Shown here piece by piece: positions 1-8,625 of a DNA stretch of 64,000 nucleotides. A program made the position numbers and the translations under genes. Each line of letters begins with the position of its first letter. Positions within the stretch are counted from its first letter, which is position 1. The notes below the pieces were generated by a model. It ran no database searches. It was not told the origin of the DNA and was given only the letters and a program-made list of their open reading frames with translations. This stretch comes from Lysobacter sp. (lineage in GTDB: Bacteria; Pseudomonadota; Gammaproteobacteria; Xanthomonadales; Xanthomonadaceae). The stretch spans positions 310,001 through 374,000 of the forward strand of contig SSGH01000007.1 in the NCBI GenBank assembly GCA_008015835.1, in the 5' to 3' direction.

Positions 1-75
1 CAGCGGCATCGCGCCCCAGATCAGGAACGCGCTGGCGGCGACCCACAGGCCTTTGCGCGACTCGGGCATGCTCAT
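1..75 (-). CDS. EamA/RarD-like transporter, N-terminal fragment
   Basis: Only the first 25 codons lie in the window; the gene continues past the left edge. The translation begins MSMPESRKGLWVAASAFLIW and goes on GAMPL. This matches the start of RarD-type EamA permeases: a short polar lead, a Lys-Gly pair, then a first membrane helix with a Trp-Gly near its end. Two in-frame ATGs (ends at 75 and 69) are possible starts. RarD proteins are inner-membrane drug/metabolite transporters of unknown substrate. The next gene is also an EamA permease, so the two may form a small transporter cluster. The subfamily call rests on few residues. Confidence 0.6.
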   Translation of the reverse strand, partial: MSMPESRKGLWVAASAFLIWGAMPL

Positions 76-162
76 GACCGCATGCTCATGACTGCACGCG
101 TATGGCCGCACGCGCGCGAACGCAGCGCGACGAATCGTCGATCGGCAGCATCGTCTCGCGCC

Positions 163-1110
163 TCATGCGGTCTTCGCCGAGGCATCGGCGACCGGCGCCG
201 ACGGCGCGGCTTTCGCGCGGGCCAAGGTGATGATCGCCACGCCGACCAAAATCACCGCCATCGCGCCGATATCGTGCGCACTCACCTGTTCATCGGCCAG
301 CCACACGCCCAGCAGCACCGCGACCGGCGGGTTCACATAGGCGTAGCTCGACGCCAACGCCGGACGCACGTGATTCAGCAGCCACAGATACGCGCTGAAC
401 GCGACGATGGAGCCGAACACCGCGAGGTACAGCAAGGCGGCGGTGCCGAGCGGCGTCGGCGCCGTGGGCAAGCGCTCGCCGAGCGCGAATCCGAGCGGGA
501 TCAGCATCGCGCCGCCGCACATCATTTGCCCCGCCGCGGTCATCAGCGGCGACGGCAGATCGCGCCCGCGCGACCACACCGAACCGAACGCCCAGGCGAT
601 CGGCGCGATCAACAGCAGCACCAACCCCGTGGGTTGCGCCGACAGACTGCTGCCGGCGTTCAACCACAGCACGCCGAGAAAGCCGACGCCGATGCCGAGC
701 CATTCGCGCGTGGTCGGACGACGGCCGAAGGCCCAACCGAACAAGCCCATCCACAGCGGCATCGAGGCGATCGCGATCGCCGCGAGCCCCGACGACACGG
801 TTTTCTCCGCCAGCACCACGAAGCCGTTGCCCATCAGCATCATCGTCGCGCCCATCAGCGCGAGCGCGCGCCATTGCGCCCGCGTGGGCGCCGCCACGCC
901 GCGCCAACGCAGCACCGCGTACATGGCGAGACCGGCGAACAGCATGCGCGCGCCGGACACGACCGACAGCGCGGGATAACCGCCTTCCAGCGCGAAACGG
1001 ATGCCGAGATACGTCGACCCCCAGATGGTGTAGAGGGACAGCAGCGCCGCGGCGACTTTGAACGCGCCGGGCGCCGCCGGTGAGGTCGGCGGCGAGGAAG
1101 TGGGGGTCAT
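163..1110 (-). CDS. EamA-family (YedA-like) drug/metabolite exporter
   Basis: A 315-residue inner-membrane protein with about ten hydrophobic segments arranged as two EamA repeats (roughly residues 17-150 and 165-300). The early segment contains the YedA-like motif TIWGSTYLGIRFALEGGYP. Length and hydropathy are normal for the DMT superfamily. The substrate cannot be read from sequence; YedA-like members are proposed exporters of small metabolites or drugs. The ATG at 1110 is 68 bp from the start of a divergent Lrp/AsnC regulator gene. That arrangement often means the regulator controls the exporter, and Lrp-type regulators are commonly paired with amino-acid exporters (inference). Confidence 0.9.
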   Translation of the reverse strand: MTPTSSPPTSPAAPGAFKVAAALLSLYTIWGSTYLGIRFALEGGYPALSVVSGARMLFAGLAMYAVLRWRGVAAPTRAQWRALALMGATMMLMGNGFVVLAEKTVSSGLAAIAIASMPLWMGLFGWAFGRRPTTREWLGIGVGFLGVLWLNAGSSLSAQPTGLVLLLIAPIAWAFGSVWSRGRDLPSPLMTAAGQMMCGGAMLIPLGFALGERLPTAPTPLGTAALLYLAVFGSIVAFSAYLWLLNHVRPALASSYAYVNPPVAVLLGVWLADEQVSAHDIGAMAVILVGVAIITLARAKAAPSAPVADASAKTA

Positions 1111-1178
1111 GGCTTCACGTTAACCGCTCGGGCCGGATAGCGTTTGAAAAAATATGCGCCCTCGCGCAAAATTTTTGC

Positions 1179-1673
1179 GTGCCCGCACCGCCGCTCGCCC
1201 TCGACGACTTCGATCACCGCCTCCTCGACCTGCTGCAGCAGGACGCCGGGCGCACCTTGACCGCGCTCGGCGAAGGCGTCGGCCTGTCCGCGAGCGCGGT
1301 ACAGCGGCGGATCGCGCGTTACCGCGAGCACGGCCTGCTGCGCGAAGTGGCGGTGCTCGACCCCGCCGATTTCCCGGCGGTGACGTTGGCCACGGTCTGG
1401 GTCGCGATGGAGCGCGAGTCGGCGAAGCGTCATGCCGCGTTCCGCGCGCGTATGCGCCAAGCGAGCGAAGTGCAGCAGTGCTACACGCTGACCGGCGAAT
1501 GGGATTACCTCGCGATCCTCGCCGTCACCAGCGTGGCGCATCTGCGCGAGGTCGCCGACCGCTTGTTCAGCGACGAAGGCACGATCAAACGCTACGAAAC
1601 GCGGATGGTGTTCGACGTGGTGAAGTACGGCCTGCAATTGCCGACGCGCCCCGCGGCGAGAAAGCGTCGGTAA
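1179..1673 (+). CDS. Lrp/AsnC family transcriptional regulator
   Basis: The 164-residue product has an N-terminal winged helix-turn-helix (LDDFDHRLLDLLQQDAGRTL through the SASAVQRRIARYREHGLL recognition region) and a C-terminal RAM/AsnC ligand-binding domain (VQQCYTLTGEWDYLAILAV, then RMVFDVVKYG). I take the GTG at 1179 as start because homology begins a few residues later. The same frame is open upstream to 1080, but that would overlap the divergent exporter gene. Such proteins act as multimers sensing amino acids. The divergent EamA exporter 68 bp away is the obvious candidate target. Confidence 0.9.
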   Translation: MPAPPLALDDFDHRLLDLLQQDAGRTLTALGEGVGLSASAVQRRIARYREHGLLREVAVLDPADFPAVTLATVWVAMERESAKRHAAFRARMRQASEVQQCYTLTGEWDYLAILAVTSVAHLREVADRLFSDEGTIKRYETRMVFDVVKYGLQLPTRPAARKRR

Positions 1674-1692
1674 CGCCGGCAATGCCCGTGCC

Positions 1693-1716
1693 GTAGAGCG
1701 GAGCGCAACTCCGCTG
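1693..1716. repeat. AGCGGAGC-type palindromic repeat
   Basis: A short palindromic unit GTAGAGCGGAGCGCAACTCC followed by GCTG lies just after the lrp-like gene. Near-identical units occur at 25258-25282 and, inverted, at 25337-25360. It is intergenic and can form a small stem, as expected of a REP-like dispersed element of Xanthomonadales. Confidence 0.65.
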
Positions 1717-1750
1717 AGAATATTTTTTGGCGCATGGCGAAATCAAAAAA

Positions 1751-1779
1751 CAGGTCCCTCGCTACGCTCGGGGCGACAG
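1751..1779. repeat. CAGGTCCCTCG...GACAG dispersed repeat
   Basis: The unit runs from CAGGTCCCTCG to CGGGGCGACAG with a variable centre that can fold (GCTACGC). Two further copies, in opposite orientations, flank the GIY-YIG gene at 51068-51106 and 51505-51535. It lies between the lrp-like gene and the end of the ada-like gene. Confidence 0.65.
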
Positions 1780-1798
1780 TGGAATCCGCACGAACGCA

Positions 1799-2689
1799 TC
1801 ACACCGCCGCTTCGCGCTCCAACAACATGCGCTTCATCGGCAAACCCCAACGATAACCGCCGAGCGAGCCGTCGCCGCGAATCACGCGATGGCACGGCAC
1901 CACGATCGCGACGCGGTTGTGCGCGCAGGCGCTGGCCACCGCGCGCGCCGCGTTCGGCGCACCGAGATCGGCGGCGAGTTCGGCGTAACTGCGGGTCTCG
2001 CCCGGCGGGATTTTCATCAACGCGTCCCACACCCGCTTCTGGAACGCGGTGCCGATCAGATCGACCGGAAGAGTCGGCGTCTGCGTCGACGCGGCATCGC
2101 GATTGCGTAGGCGCGCGGAGCCGCCCGCCAAGGCCTCCGCGACGGCGCGCACGCGCGGCGCGAGGAATTCGTCGCGCCCCGCATCCACGCGCGACAGCGC
2201 GGCCTGCGGAAATTCGTCGCGGAGTTTTCGCGCCAATGCGTCTTCGTCGTCGCCCAATTCGATCGCGCACACGCCGCGCGCGGTCGCCGCGACCAGCGCG
2301 GGGCCGAGCGCGGTAGCGACGATGCTCCAGCGGATGTCTTCGCCCGCGCCGCCGGCGCGATAACGCGCCGGCGTCATCCCGAGTTTCGCCGCGCCCGCTT
2401 CGTACACGCGCGAGGGCGAACCGTAACCGGCGTCGTACAGCGCGGCGCTCACGTCGAGGCCTTCGCGCAGCGCGGTTTTGAGCGTGCCGAGCTTGCGCTG
2501 CGCGAGGTATTCGGCGGGCGTCAGCCCGAAGCGCGCGCGGAACCGCCGCTGCAGCACCGTCGGCGCGAGACCGACGGCTTCGGCCAACGCGGTCGCAGTG
2601 AATTCGTCGGTGTCCAGCAAACGACGCGCGCGCTCGAGCGGATCGGCGGCAGCGTGTTGGGCGGAGTCGCGTCGGGCGTTCGAGTTCAT
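1799..2689 (-). CDS. Ada-like AraC regulator / methylated-DNA-cysteine S-methyltransferase
   Basis: A 296-residue fusion. Residues about 17-112 are an AraC-type helix-turn-helix (TATALAEAVGLAPTVLQRRF and a second HTH ending in GMTPARYR). Residues about 120-295 are an O6-alkylguanine-DNA alkyltransferase with the acceptor motif VVPCHRVI (Cys266) and downstream GGYRWG. The domain transfers a methyl group from O6-methylguanine to its own cysteine and is used once. Unlike E. coli Ada it has no N-terminal Cys4 zinc domain that repairs methylphosphotriesters, so the usual activation switch is missing and its regulatory signal must differ (inference). Start is the ATG at 2689. Confidence 0.93.
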   Translation of the reverse strand: MNSNARRDSAQHAAADPLERARRLLDTDEFTATALAEAVGLAPTVLQRRFRARFGLTPAEYLAQRKLGTLKTALREGLDVSAALYDAGYGSPSRVYEAGAAKLGMTPARYRAGGAGEDIRWSIVATALGPALVAATARGVCAIELGDDEDALARKLRDEFPQAALSRVDAGRDEFLAPRVRAVAEALAGGSARLRNRDAASTQTPTLPVDLIGTAFQKRVWDALMKIPPGETRSYAELAADLGAPNAARAVASACAHNRVAIVVPCHRVIRGDGSLGGYRWGLPMKRMLLEREAAV

Positions 2690-2767
2690 GCGCGCAGGCT
2701 ACGCGCGCGCGCCGAACCGCGCTATCCGTTTTCGACACGTCGCGACGTGTCGTCCCGCCCAAACGCG

Positions 2768-2793
2768 ACGGCCCGCGCCGAAGCGCGGGCCGT
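2768..2793 (-). terminator. hairpin downstream of prc
   Basis: A perfect 11-bp GC-rich stem (ACGGCCCGCGC / GCGCGGGCCGT) with a CGAA tetraloop lies 50 bp beyond the prc stop codon. On the minus strand it is followed by a short T run (GCGTTTGGG). It probably terminates prc transcription before the ada-like gene. Confidence 0.5.
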
Positions 2794-2843
2794 ACGGTGT
2801 TGGCGATGCGACGGAGAAGATCGCCGCCGTCGTCGGGGTTCGA

Positions 2844-5021
2844 TCACTCGGTCCAGCGACCCATGCCCTTGGACTCCGGCAACACTTGCGCCGACAACTG
2901 GCGGTCTTCGCTCAACACGCGCATGGCGTCGGCCAGAATCGATGCCGATTCGCGCAGCAGCGGGTCGGGACGCTTCTCGGCGGCTTTCTCGCGCTGCGCG
3001 TCCTTGACGATATCGCGCTCGTTCGAGGTCAGACCGTCGTCGTCGGAATCGTCGGCCAGCGGGTCGAGATCCAGGCCCAAGGTCTTCCGGGCGTCCTGCC
3101 GCGCTTTGCGCTTGGCCGCGTCGCGGTCGCGTTCGGCGCGACGCTCGGCCTCGTTGAGCGAAACCCACTTCTTCGCGGTTTCGGCACGGAATTGGGCGAC
3201 GTCCTCGGCCCACCACTGGAATTCCTTGTCGCCCGCGACGCGCGCTTCGTGCGCAGCGCGCAAACGCGGCAGCAGCGAAGCGAAATTGCCGTACTGCGTG
3301 TGCTTGACCTCATCGATCTTGGTCCACGGCAGCGCGTTGTCGTAGGTGCTCTCGCCGAACTCGCTGGCGTCCACGCTGACCGGGAAGGCGATGTCGGGCA
3401 CCACGCCCTTGTTCTGCGTGCTGCTGCCGCCGGGCAGGAAGAACTGCGCGATGGTGAGCTTCACTTGGCCGAAACGCTGATCGGTATTCATCGGCCAGCG
3501 GTCGAGATCGACCAAGTTCTGCACCGTGCCTTTACCGAAGCTGGTTTCGCCGATGATCAGGCCGCGGCCGTAGTCTTGGATCGCGCCGGCGAAAATTTCC
3601 GAGGCCGAGGCCGAGCCGCGATTGATCAACACCGCCAGCGGGCCGTCCCAGGTGACGCCAGCGTCGCCGTCGCCGTCCACGCTGACGCGGCCGCCGGATT
3701 CGCGCACCTGCACCACCGGGCCTTTATCGATGAACAGGCCGGTCAATTCGACCGCTTCGCTGAGCGAGCCGCCGCCGTTGTTGCGCAGGTCGATGATGAC
3801 GCCGTCGACCTTCTGCTCGCGGAAGCCGCGCAGCAGGCGTTCGGTGTCGCGGGTGGCGGAGGCGTAGTCGTCGCTGTTGCGGCGCTTGCCCTCGAAATCC
3901 TGATAGAACGCCGGCAGTTTCACCACGCCGATGCGCAGCGCCGGGCGGTCGCCGAGCGCGGGCACGTTCAGCACTTCGCCTTTCGCCGCCTGCTCTTCCA
4001 AGCGGATCTTCGCGCGGTTCAGCGTGATGCGATTGGGCTTGCTGTCGAGCACGGCTTCGGCCGGCACGATATCCAGACGCACCTGCGTGCCTTTCGGGCC
4101 TTTGATCTTCGCCACGACATCGTCGATGCGCCAGCCGATCACGTCTTCCATCGGCCCGCTCGCGCCTTGGCCGACGGCGACGATGCGATCGCCCTGCTTG
4201 AGCTTGCCGCTGGCCAAGGCCGGACCGCCGGGAATCAGCTCGCGGATCACGGTCACGTCGTCCTGCTTCTGCAACTGCGCGCCGATGCCTTCCAGCGACA
4301 GCGACATGCTCTGATTGAAGCGTTCGGCCGCGCGCGGGTCGAAATAATCGGTGTGCGGGTCGATCGAGGTGGCGTAGGCGTTGAGGAAGGTTTGGAAGGC
4401 GTCGTTGCTGTTGAGCTCGGCGACGCTCTTGGCCATGTTCGCGTAGCGCTTATCGAGCGTCTTGCGGATTTCGTCGGGCGCTTTGCCGGCGAGCTTCAAG
4501 CGCAGCCAATCGTTGCGCACCGACTGCTTCCACACCTCGTCCAGTTCGGCGGTCGTCGCCGGCCACGGCGCGTCTTCGCGGTCGTAATACCAGCGGTCCT
4601 GGCCGTCGAATTTGAAGATGTCCTGGGTCAACAGGCCGCGAGCGTAAGCGACGCGTTCGTTCACGCGCTGCTGGTACAGCGAGAACATCGAGAACGCCAC
4701 GTCGACTTCGCCGCTTTTGATCGCGTCGTCGAGCTTGGTTTTGTGCTCGCCGAGTTTGGCCACGTCCGCCGCGGTGAAGAATTGCTTGCCCGCATCCAAG
4801 GCTTCGAGATAGCGCTTGAAGACTTCGGCCGACAGCGCGTCGTCGAGCGCGCGCGGGCGGTAAGCGTAGCGGCTGTCCGAGAGCAGGCCGTAGACCAGTT
4901 TCGACGCGGTGGCTTGATCGACGCTGGGGCCGTTGCCCTCGGCGTTGGCGGTCAAGCCCGCCACCGACGCGGCGACGGCCATCACGAGCAAGGAAATCGG
5001 CAAAGCTTTGGCGAGTTTCAT
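2844..5021 (-). CDS. prc: carboxy-terminal (tail-specific) processing protease Prc/Tsp
   Basis: The 725-residue product starts MKLAKALPISLLVMAVAASV, a Sec signal peptide, so it acts in the periplasm. It has an N-terminal helical domain, a PDZ domain (around VIRELIPGGPALASGKLKQG) and an S41 peptidase domain (DLRNNGGGSLSEAV). The catalytic serine and lysine lie in NRGSASASEIFAGAIQDYG and GETSFGKGTVQN, followed by a DUF3340-type C-terminal region. Prc trims and degrades periplasmic proteins by their C-termini, including lipoproteins and cell-wall hydrolases. An ATG 48 nt further upstream is in frame, but the start at 5021 sits right before the signal peptide and has a GAGAG Shine-Dalgarno-like sequence. 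Length is near the family norm. Confidence 0.97.
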   Translation of the reverse strand: MKLAKALPISLLVMAVAASVAGLTANAEGNGPSVDQATASKLVYGLLSDSRYAYRPRALDDALSAEVFKRYLEALDAGKQFFTAADVAKLGEHKTKLDDAIKSGEVDVAFSMFSLYQQRVNERVAYARGLLTQDIFKFDGQDRWYYDREDAPWPATTAELDEVWKQSVRNDWLRLKLAGKAPDEIRKTLDKRYANMAKSVAELNSNDAFQTFLNAYATSIDPHTDYFDPRAAERFNQSMSLSLEGIGAQLQKQDDVTVIRELIPGGPALASGKLKQGDRIVAVGQGASGPMEDVIGWRIDDVVAKIKGPKGTQVRLDIVPAEAVLDSKPNRITLNRAKIRLEEQAAKGEVLNVPALGDRPALRIGVVKLPAFYQDFEGKRRNSDDYASATRDTERLLRGFREQKVDGVIIDLRNNGGGSLSEAVELTGLFIDKGPVVQVRESGGRVSVDGDGDAGVTWDGPLAVLINRGSASASEIFAGAIQDYGRGLIIGETSFGKGTVQNLVDLDRWPMNTDQRFGQVKLTIAQFFLPGGSSTQNKGVVPDIAFPVSVDASEFGESTYDNALPWTKIDEVKHTQYGNFASLLPRLRAAHEARVAGDKEFQWWAEDVAQFRAETAKKWVSLNEAERRAERDRDAAKRKARQDARKTLGLDLDPLADDSDDDGLTSNERDIVKDAQREKAAEKRPDPLLRESASILADAMRVLSEDRQLSAQVLPESKGMGRWTE

Positions 5022-5237
5022 CGGGACTCTCTCGGGCGACGCAGCAGCGGCGCGTGGGGAACGAGGCATGACGCGTGCGGACGGGACACGTTCGAATCGA
5101 ACATCGGTACCGCTCCGACTGCCGAGATTACCGAAAGTTTCGGACGCCGGAACGTGTCGCAGGTCACCGCCGATGGAAGGCTGCGGCCCAGCGCCTGAAC
5201 GGTCCCCGCCCGCGTCCGGGCGACGGTCGGCGCGCGT

Positions 5238-6242
5238 TCAGGCGACGACGCCGGCCCCGGCCGCTTGCCGATCGGCGTGATACGAGCTGCGCACGAGCGG
5301 CCCGGAGGCGACGTGGGTGAAGCCCAACGCCATGCCGAAGTCTTCGAACGCCTTGAATTCGTCGGGCGTCCAATAGCGCAGCACCGGGTGATGGTGGGCG
5401 CTGGGTTGCAGATATTGGCCGATCGTGACCATATCGACGTCGTGAGCGCGCAAATCGCGCAAGGTGCCTTCGACTTGTTCCTGGGTTTCGCCCAGGCCGA
5501 GCATGATGCCGCTCTTGGTGGCGACGGCCGGGTGCTGCGCTTTGAACCGCTGCAGCAGGGTCAGCGACCACTGGTAGTCGGCGCCGGGGCGCACGTTGCG
5601 GTAGAGGTCCGGCACCGTCTCGACGTTATGGTTGAACACGTCGGGCGGGTTGCGCGCCAGAATCTCCAGGGCGCGTTCCATCCGGCCTTTGCCGCGGAAA
5701 TCCGGGGTGAGGATTTCGATCTTCGTGCCCGGGCTGCGCGCGCGGATCGCGGCGATGCAGTCGACGAAGTGCTGAGCGCCGCCGTCGCGCAGATCGTCGC
5801 GATCCACGCTGGTCACGACCACGTACTTCAAGCCCATATCGGCGACGGTGCGGGCGAGGTTCTCGGGTTCCTCCGCGTCCGGCGGTTTCGGCCGGCCGTG
5901 GGCCACATCGCAGAACGAGCAGCGCCGCGTGCAGACCTCGCCGAGAATCATGAACGTGGCGGTGCCGTGGCCGAAGCATTCGTGGATGTTCGGGCAAGTC
6001 GCTTCTTCGCACACCGTGACGAGGCGGTTTTCGCGCAATTTGGCTTTCAGCGCGCCGACCGCGTTGCCGCTGGGCAGGCGCACGCGAATCCACGAGGGTT
6101 TGCGCAAGACCGGTGCGTCGGCGAACTGCACCGGCGAACGCGCGATCTTGTCGCCCGCCAGTTGTTTCGCGCCGGGTTCCAGCGATGCGGGCGTATCGCC
6201 GACGACGGCGAGCGGAATGGTCTTGTCGGCGGGCATGGACAT
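5238..6242 (-). CDS. lipA: lipoyl synthase LipA
   Basis: A radical-SAM enzyme of 334 residues that inserts two sulfurs into protein-bound octanoyl chains to make lipoate. The auxiliary 4Fe-4S cluster motif CX4CX5C is at Cys78/83/89 ([12 protein letters not shown]). The radical-SAM CX3CX2C motif is at Cys104/108/111 (CTRRCSFC). The conserved C-terminal RSSYHAD supplies the serine ligand of the auxiliary cluster. The start codon directly abuts the lipB stop codon, so the two are translationally linked. LipB makes its substrate. Confidence 0.98.
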   Translation of the reverse strand: MSMPADKTIPLAVVGDTPASLEPGAKQLAGDKIARSPVQFADAPVLRKPSWIRVRLPSGNAVGALKAKLRENRLVTVCEEATCPNIHECFGHGTATFMILGEVCTRRCSFCDVAHGRPKPPDAEEPENLARTVADMGLKYVVVTSVDRDDLRDGGAQHFVDCIAAIRARSPGTKIEILTPDFRGKGRMERALEILARNPPDVFNHNVETVPDLYRNVRPGADYQWSLTLLQRFKAQHPAVATKSGIMLGLGETQEQVEGTLRDLRAHDVDMVTIGQYLQPSAHHHPVLRYWTPDEFKAFEDFGMALGFTHVASGPLVRSSYHADRQAAGAGVVA

Positions 6243-7052
6243 TCAGGCGGTCCGGCTCTCGGGGGCGGTGATGTCGGGGACGGTGGTGTCGGGGGCGGCG
6301 GCGAGCGCGGCCAGATCCGGCGGCGACGCGGGCTGCGGGCGAAGGCCGAACTGCGCGGCGAACGCGTCGAGCAGCACGGGTTTCACCGCATCCAGGCTAG
6401 ACGGCCCGCCGAGGTCGTGCATTGACGTCACCTGCAGACCGGCGTAGCCGCAGGGATTGATGCGATGGAACGGCGAGAGGTCCATCGCGATGTTGAACGC
6501 GAGGCCGTGGAAGGTACAGCCGCGCCGCACGCGAATGCCCAACGCGGCGATCTTCGCGCCGCCGACGTACACGCCCGGCGCGCCGTCGCGGCGTTCGCCG
6601 TGGAGGTTCCAGTGCGCGAGCGTGTCGATCACCGATTGCTCGAGTTTGCAGACGTAATCGCGCACGCCGATCTTCAGGCGTTTCAGATCGAGCAGCGGAT
6701 ACGCCACGATCTGTCCGGGGCCGTGATAAGTCACTTGGCCGCCGCGATCGACGTTCAGCACCGGAATCTCGCCCGGCATCAGCACGTGTTCGGCTTTAGC
6801 GGCTTGGCCGAGCGTGAACACGGGGTCGTGCTCGACCCACCACAACTCGTCGTCGGTGTTCGCGTTGCGGGCGTCGGTGAAGCCCTGCATCGCACGCCAC
6901 ACCGGCGCATAAGGCTGACGACCGAGGTCGCGGACGCGCACGGGGGCAACCTCGGCGGCCACCGAGGGGCCCTGGCCGGAGCAGGCCGCCGTCGATGAGG
7001 TCTTCGACGCCGACAGCGAAGGGTCAACGGACGCGTGCGTCATCGGCGGCAT
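6243..7052 (-). CDS. lipB: octanoyl-[ACP]:protein N-octanoyltransferase LipB
   Basis: Transfers octanoate from acyl carrier protein to the lysine of lipoyl domains, feeding LipA. Visible motifs are [20 protein letters not shown] and, near the active site, [20 protein letters not shown] with the conserved lysine, followed by the acyl-accepting cysteine region [13 protein letters not shown]. The 269-residue product has about 40 extra low-complexity N-terminal residues relative to a typical LipB. Two ATGs, at 7052 and 7043, both overlap the 3' end of the BLUF gene (by 29 or 20 nt), which implies coupled translation. Confidence 0.97.
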   Translation of the reverse strand: MPPMTHASVDPSLSASKTSSTAACSGQGPSVAAEVAPVRVRDLGRQPYAPVWRAMQGFTDARNANTDDELWWVEHDPVFTLGQAAKAEHVLMPGEIPVLNVDRGGQVTYHGPGQIVAYPLLDLKRLKIGVRDYVCKLEQSVIDTLAHWNLHGERRDGAPGVYVGGAKIAALGIRVRRGCTFHGLAFNIAMDLSPFHRINPCGYAGLQVTSMHDLGGPSSLDAVKPVLLDAFAAQFGLRPQPASPPDLAALAAAPDTTVPDITAPESRTA

Positions 7053-7470
7053 GCCCCGCCAAAAAATCCAACAGCCGATGCGCGGGCGGACGCGTCGCCA
7101 GCGCGCGCAGCACGTATTCCGCGTCGCGCTCGGATTCGACGCCCGACATCACCGCGCGGCCGCGAATGTTCGGCACTTCGGCGAAGCCCATTTGCCAATC
7201 CGGAAACAGCCGCTCCTCCTCGGGCTCGCTGAACTCCAACGTCACGTTGCGATGACGGGGATCCAGCGCGATCCGCCGATACAGCGCCTCCACCGCTTCG
7301 CGCGGGCCTTCCAGCGCCTGCATGAACCGGTCCTCGTGATACAGCAGTAAGCCGGTGATGTCGTGTTCGATGTTGTAGGAACGCGCGTCCAGCAGCAGCT
7401 TGAGCATATCCGCCGCGTCCATTCGGTACAGCGCATCGCTGCGATAGAGCAAGATCCAGAGATCCCTCAT
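7024..7470 (-). CDS. BLUF-domain blue-light sensor protein
   Basis: A 148-residue protein that is essentially one BLUF domain (blue light using FAD). The flavin-site residues are present: Tyr9 in LLYRS, Asn33 in [13 protein letters not shown], Gln51 in FMQALEG, and the Trp92/Met94 pair in FPDWQMGF. These support a working photocycle. There is no fused output domain (EAL, cyclase), only a helical C-terminal tail of about 45 residues, so it would signal through a partner. The ATG at 7470 has a GGAGG ribosome site; an adjacent in-frame GTG at 7473 is too close to it. The gene lies between ybeD-like and lipB and overlaps lipB. Confidence 0.93.
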   Translation of the reverse strand: MRDLWILLYRSDALYRMDAADMLKLLLDARSYNIEHDITGLLLYHEDRFMQALEGPREAVEALYRRIALDPRHRNVTLEFSEPEEERLFPDWQMGFAEVPNIRGRAVMSGVESERDAEYVLRALATRPPAHRLLDFLAGHAADDARVR

Positions 7471-7503
7471 CACATCCTCCTCGCCGCCGCGAAACGGTCG
7501 CGA

Positions 7504-7782
7504 TCACAGCGTCCATTTGATGTCCGGCTCGGCGCGCAGCGCGGCGTGCGCGGCTTCGTAGCGGCCGCGGTCGGCGGCTTCGATGCTGACCCGAATCGAC
7601 ACGAATTTGCCGCCGGACGAATTACGCGAGGCCACGGTTTCGCGCAGCACGGGAATGCCGGCGGCTTCGAGCACCTGCGGGATGCGTTCTTCCAGGCCGC
7701 GGCCGGCGGGGCCCATCGCAGTGATCTCGAAGACCCCCGGGAATTGGAAACCGTGGTCGGGATTGTCGGAGTGGACGGTCAT
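7504..7782 (-). CDS. DUF493 (YbeD-like) small protein
   Basis: A 92-residue cytoplasmic protein with the DUF493 ferredoxin-like pattern (FQFPGVFEITAMG ... ETVASRNSSGGKFVSIRV). In E. coli ybeD lies just upstream of lipB, and that order is kept here except for the BLUF gene in between. Function in the family is unresolved; a regulatory role has been suggested from its ACT-like fold. The ATG at 7782 is chosen over an upstream in-frame start because family similarity begins right after it. Confidence 0.88.
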   Translation of the reverse strand: MTVHSDNPDHGFQFPGVFEITAMGPAGRGLEERIPQVLEAAGIPVLRETVASRNSSGGKFVSIRVSIEAADRGRYEAAHAALRAEPDIKWTL

Positions 7783-7900
7783 GGCCGGAATTATGGGCTC
7801 GGGGCGAGCGCAACCCAAGGGCCGCCATCGGAATGGAACGGTGCGCGACCCGATGCGATGCGCGCGTCCGGCCTGCGACCGAGCCGCGATCGAGAGACGC

Positions 7901-8617
7901 TCAGGGCGCGTCTCCGAGCCGATCGAGAGCGGTCTCGGGCGCCAACACGTTCAAATCCACCGGCCCGACGATGCCCGCGACACGACCGCGGTTGTGGTAC
8001 TGCCAAAGCCGCCAGGACGCCGCGCCATCGGGTTCGCGCAGGATCGAGCGCCGCCACAGCGCGCGCGGCGGCAATGCCTCGGCGTAGGCGGCGAGGAATT
8101 CGGGCGTCACGTACAGCACCGCCGCCTTGCCGTAGGCGCGTTCGACGGGAGCGAGGAAGGCGTCGAGTTCGGCCCGCATCGTCGCCGCGTCGGGCGTTTT
8201 CCCGCAATTGCCGCCGAACTCCAGATCCACCCCGGGCGGCAGCGCATCGGCCTCGACCGGCACGACGGCGAGGAAATTCTTCGCCTGATCGGCGCCGGGG
8301 CGGCAGAAGGTGAAGAAGTGATAGGCGCCGACCGCGAGCCCCGCCGCGCGGGCGTCGCGCCAGTTTCGGGCGAAAGCGCGATCGCGATGATCGCCGCCTT
8401 CGGTGGCTTTCATGTAGACGAAGGCGACGTCGTCGCGCGCGACCCGCCGCCAATCGATCGCGCCCTGATGATGCGAAACGTCGATGCCGCGAATCGGAAA
8501 GCGCGCGCGATCCGGGGCGTATTCGCGAAACCACCACCACGCCGCGAGCGCCGCGCATGCGCCGAGCGCGATCATCGCGAACGCGCCCAGCGCCCATCGA
8601 CGCACGGGCCGAGACAC
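7901..8617 (-). CDS. membrane-anchored GH25 family lysozyme
   Basis: A 238-residue protein with one N-terminal hydrophobic helix (ALGAFAMIALGACAALAAWW, residues about 8-27) and a glycoside hydrolase family 25 domain. The signature is clear: GIDVSHHQGAIDW, FVYMKATEGG, GAYHFF, GVDLEFGG and LWQYHNRGRVAGI. The Asp/Glu residues of the barrel active site are present in VDLE. GH25 enzymes cut the beta-1,4 bond between MurNAc and GlcNAc. The GTG at 8617 has a GAGG ribosome site 8 bp after the upstream gene's stop, so this is the last gene of a four-gene operon from the M1 peptidase. It may be a cell-wall remodelling or predatory enzyme. Confidence 0.9.
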   Translation of the reverse strand: MSRPVRRWALGAFAMIALGACAALAAWWWFREYAPDRARFPIRGIDVSHHQGAIDWRRVARDDVAFVYMKATEGGDHRDRAFARNWRDARAAGLAVGAYHFFTFCRPGADQAKNFLAVVPVEADALPPGVDLEFGGNCGKTPDAATMRAELDAFLAPVERAYGKAAVLYVTPEFLAAYAEALPPRALWRRSILREPDGAASWRLWQYHNRGRVAGIVGPVDLNVLAPETALDRLGDAP

Positions 8618-8625
8618 GCGCGGCC

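Noticed and set aside
2478-5198. 906-codon open frame on the plus strand
   Set aside because: It is the antisense shadow of prc. High GC keeps stop codons rare on the opposite strand; it has no motifs and low-complexity Arg/Ala/Val composition.
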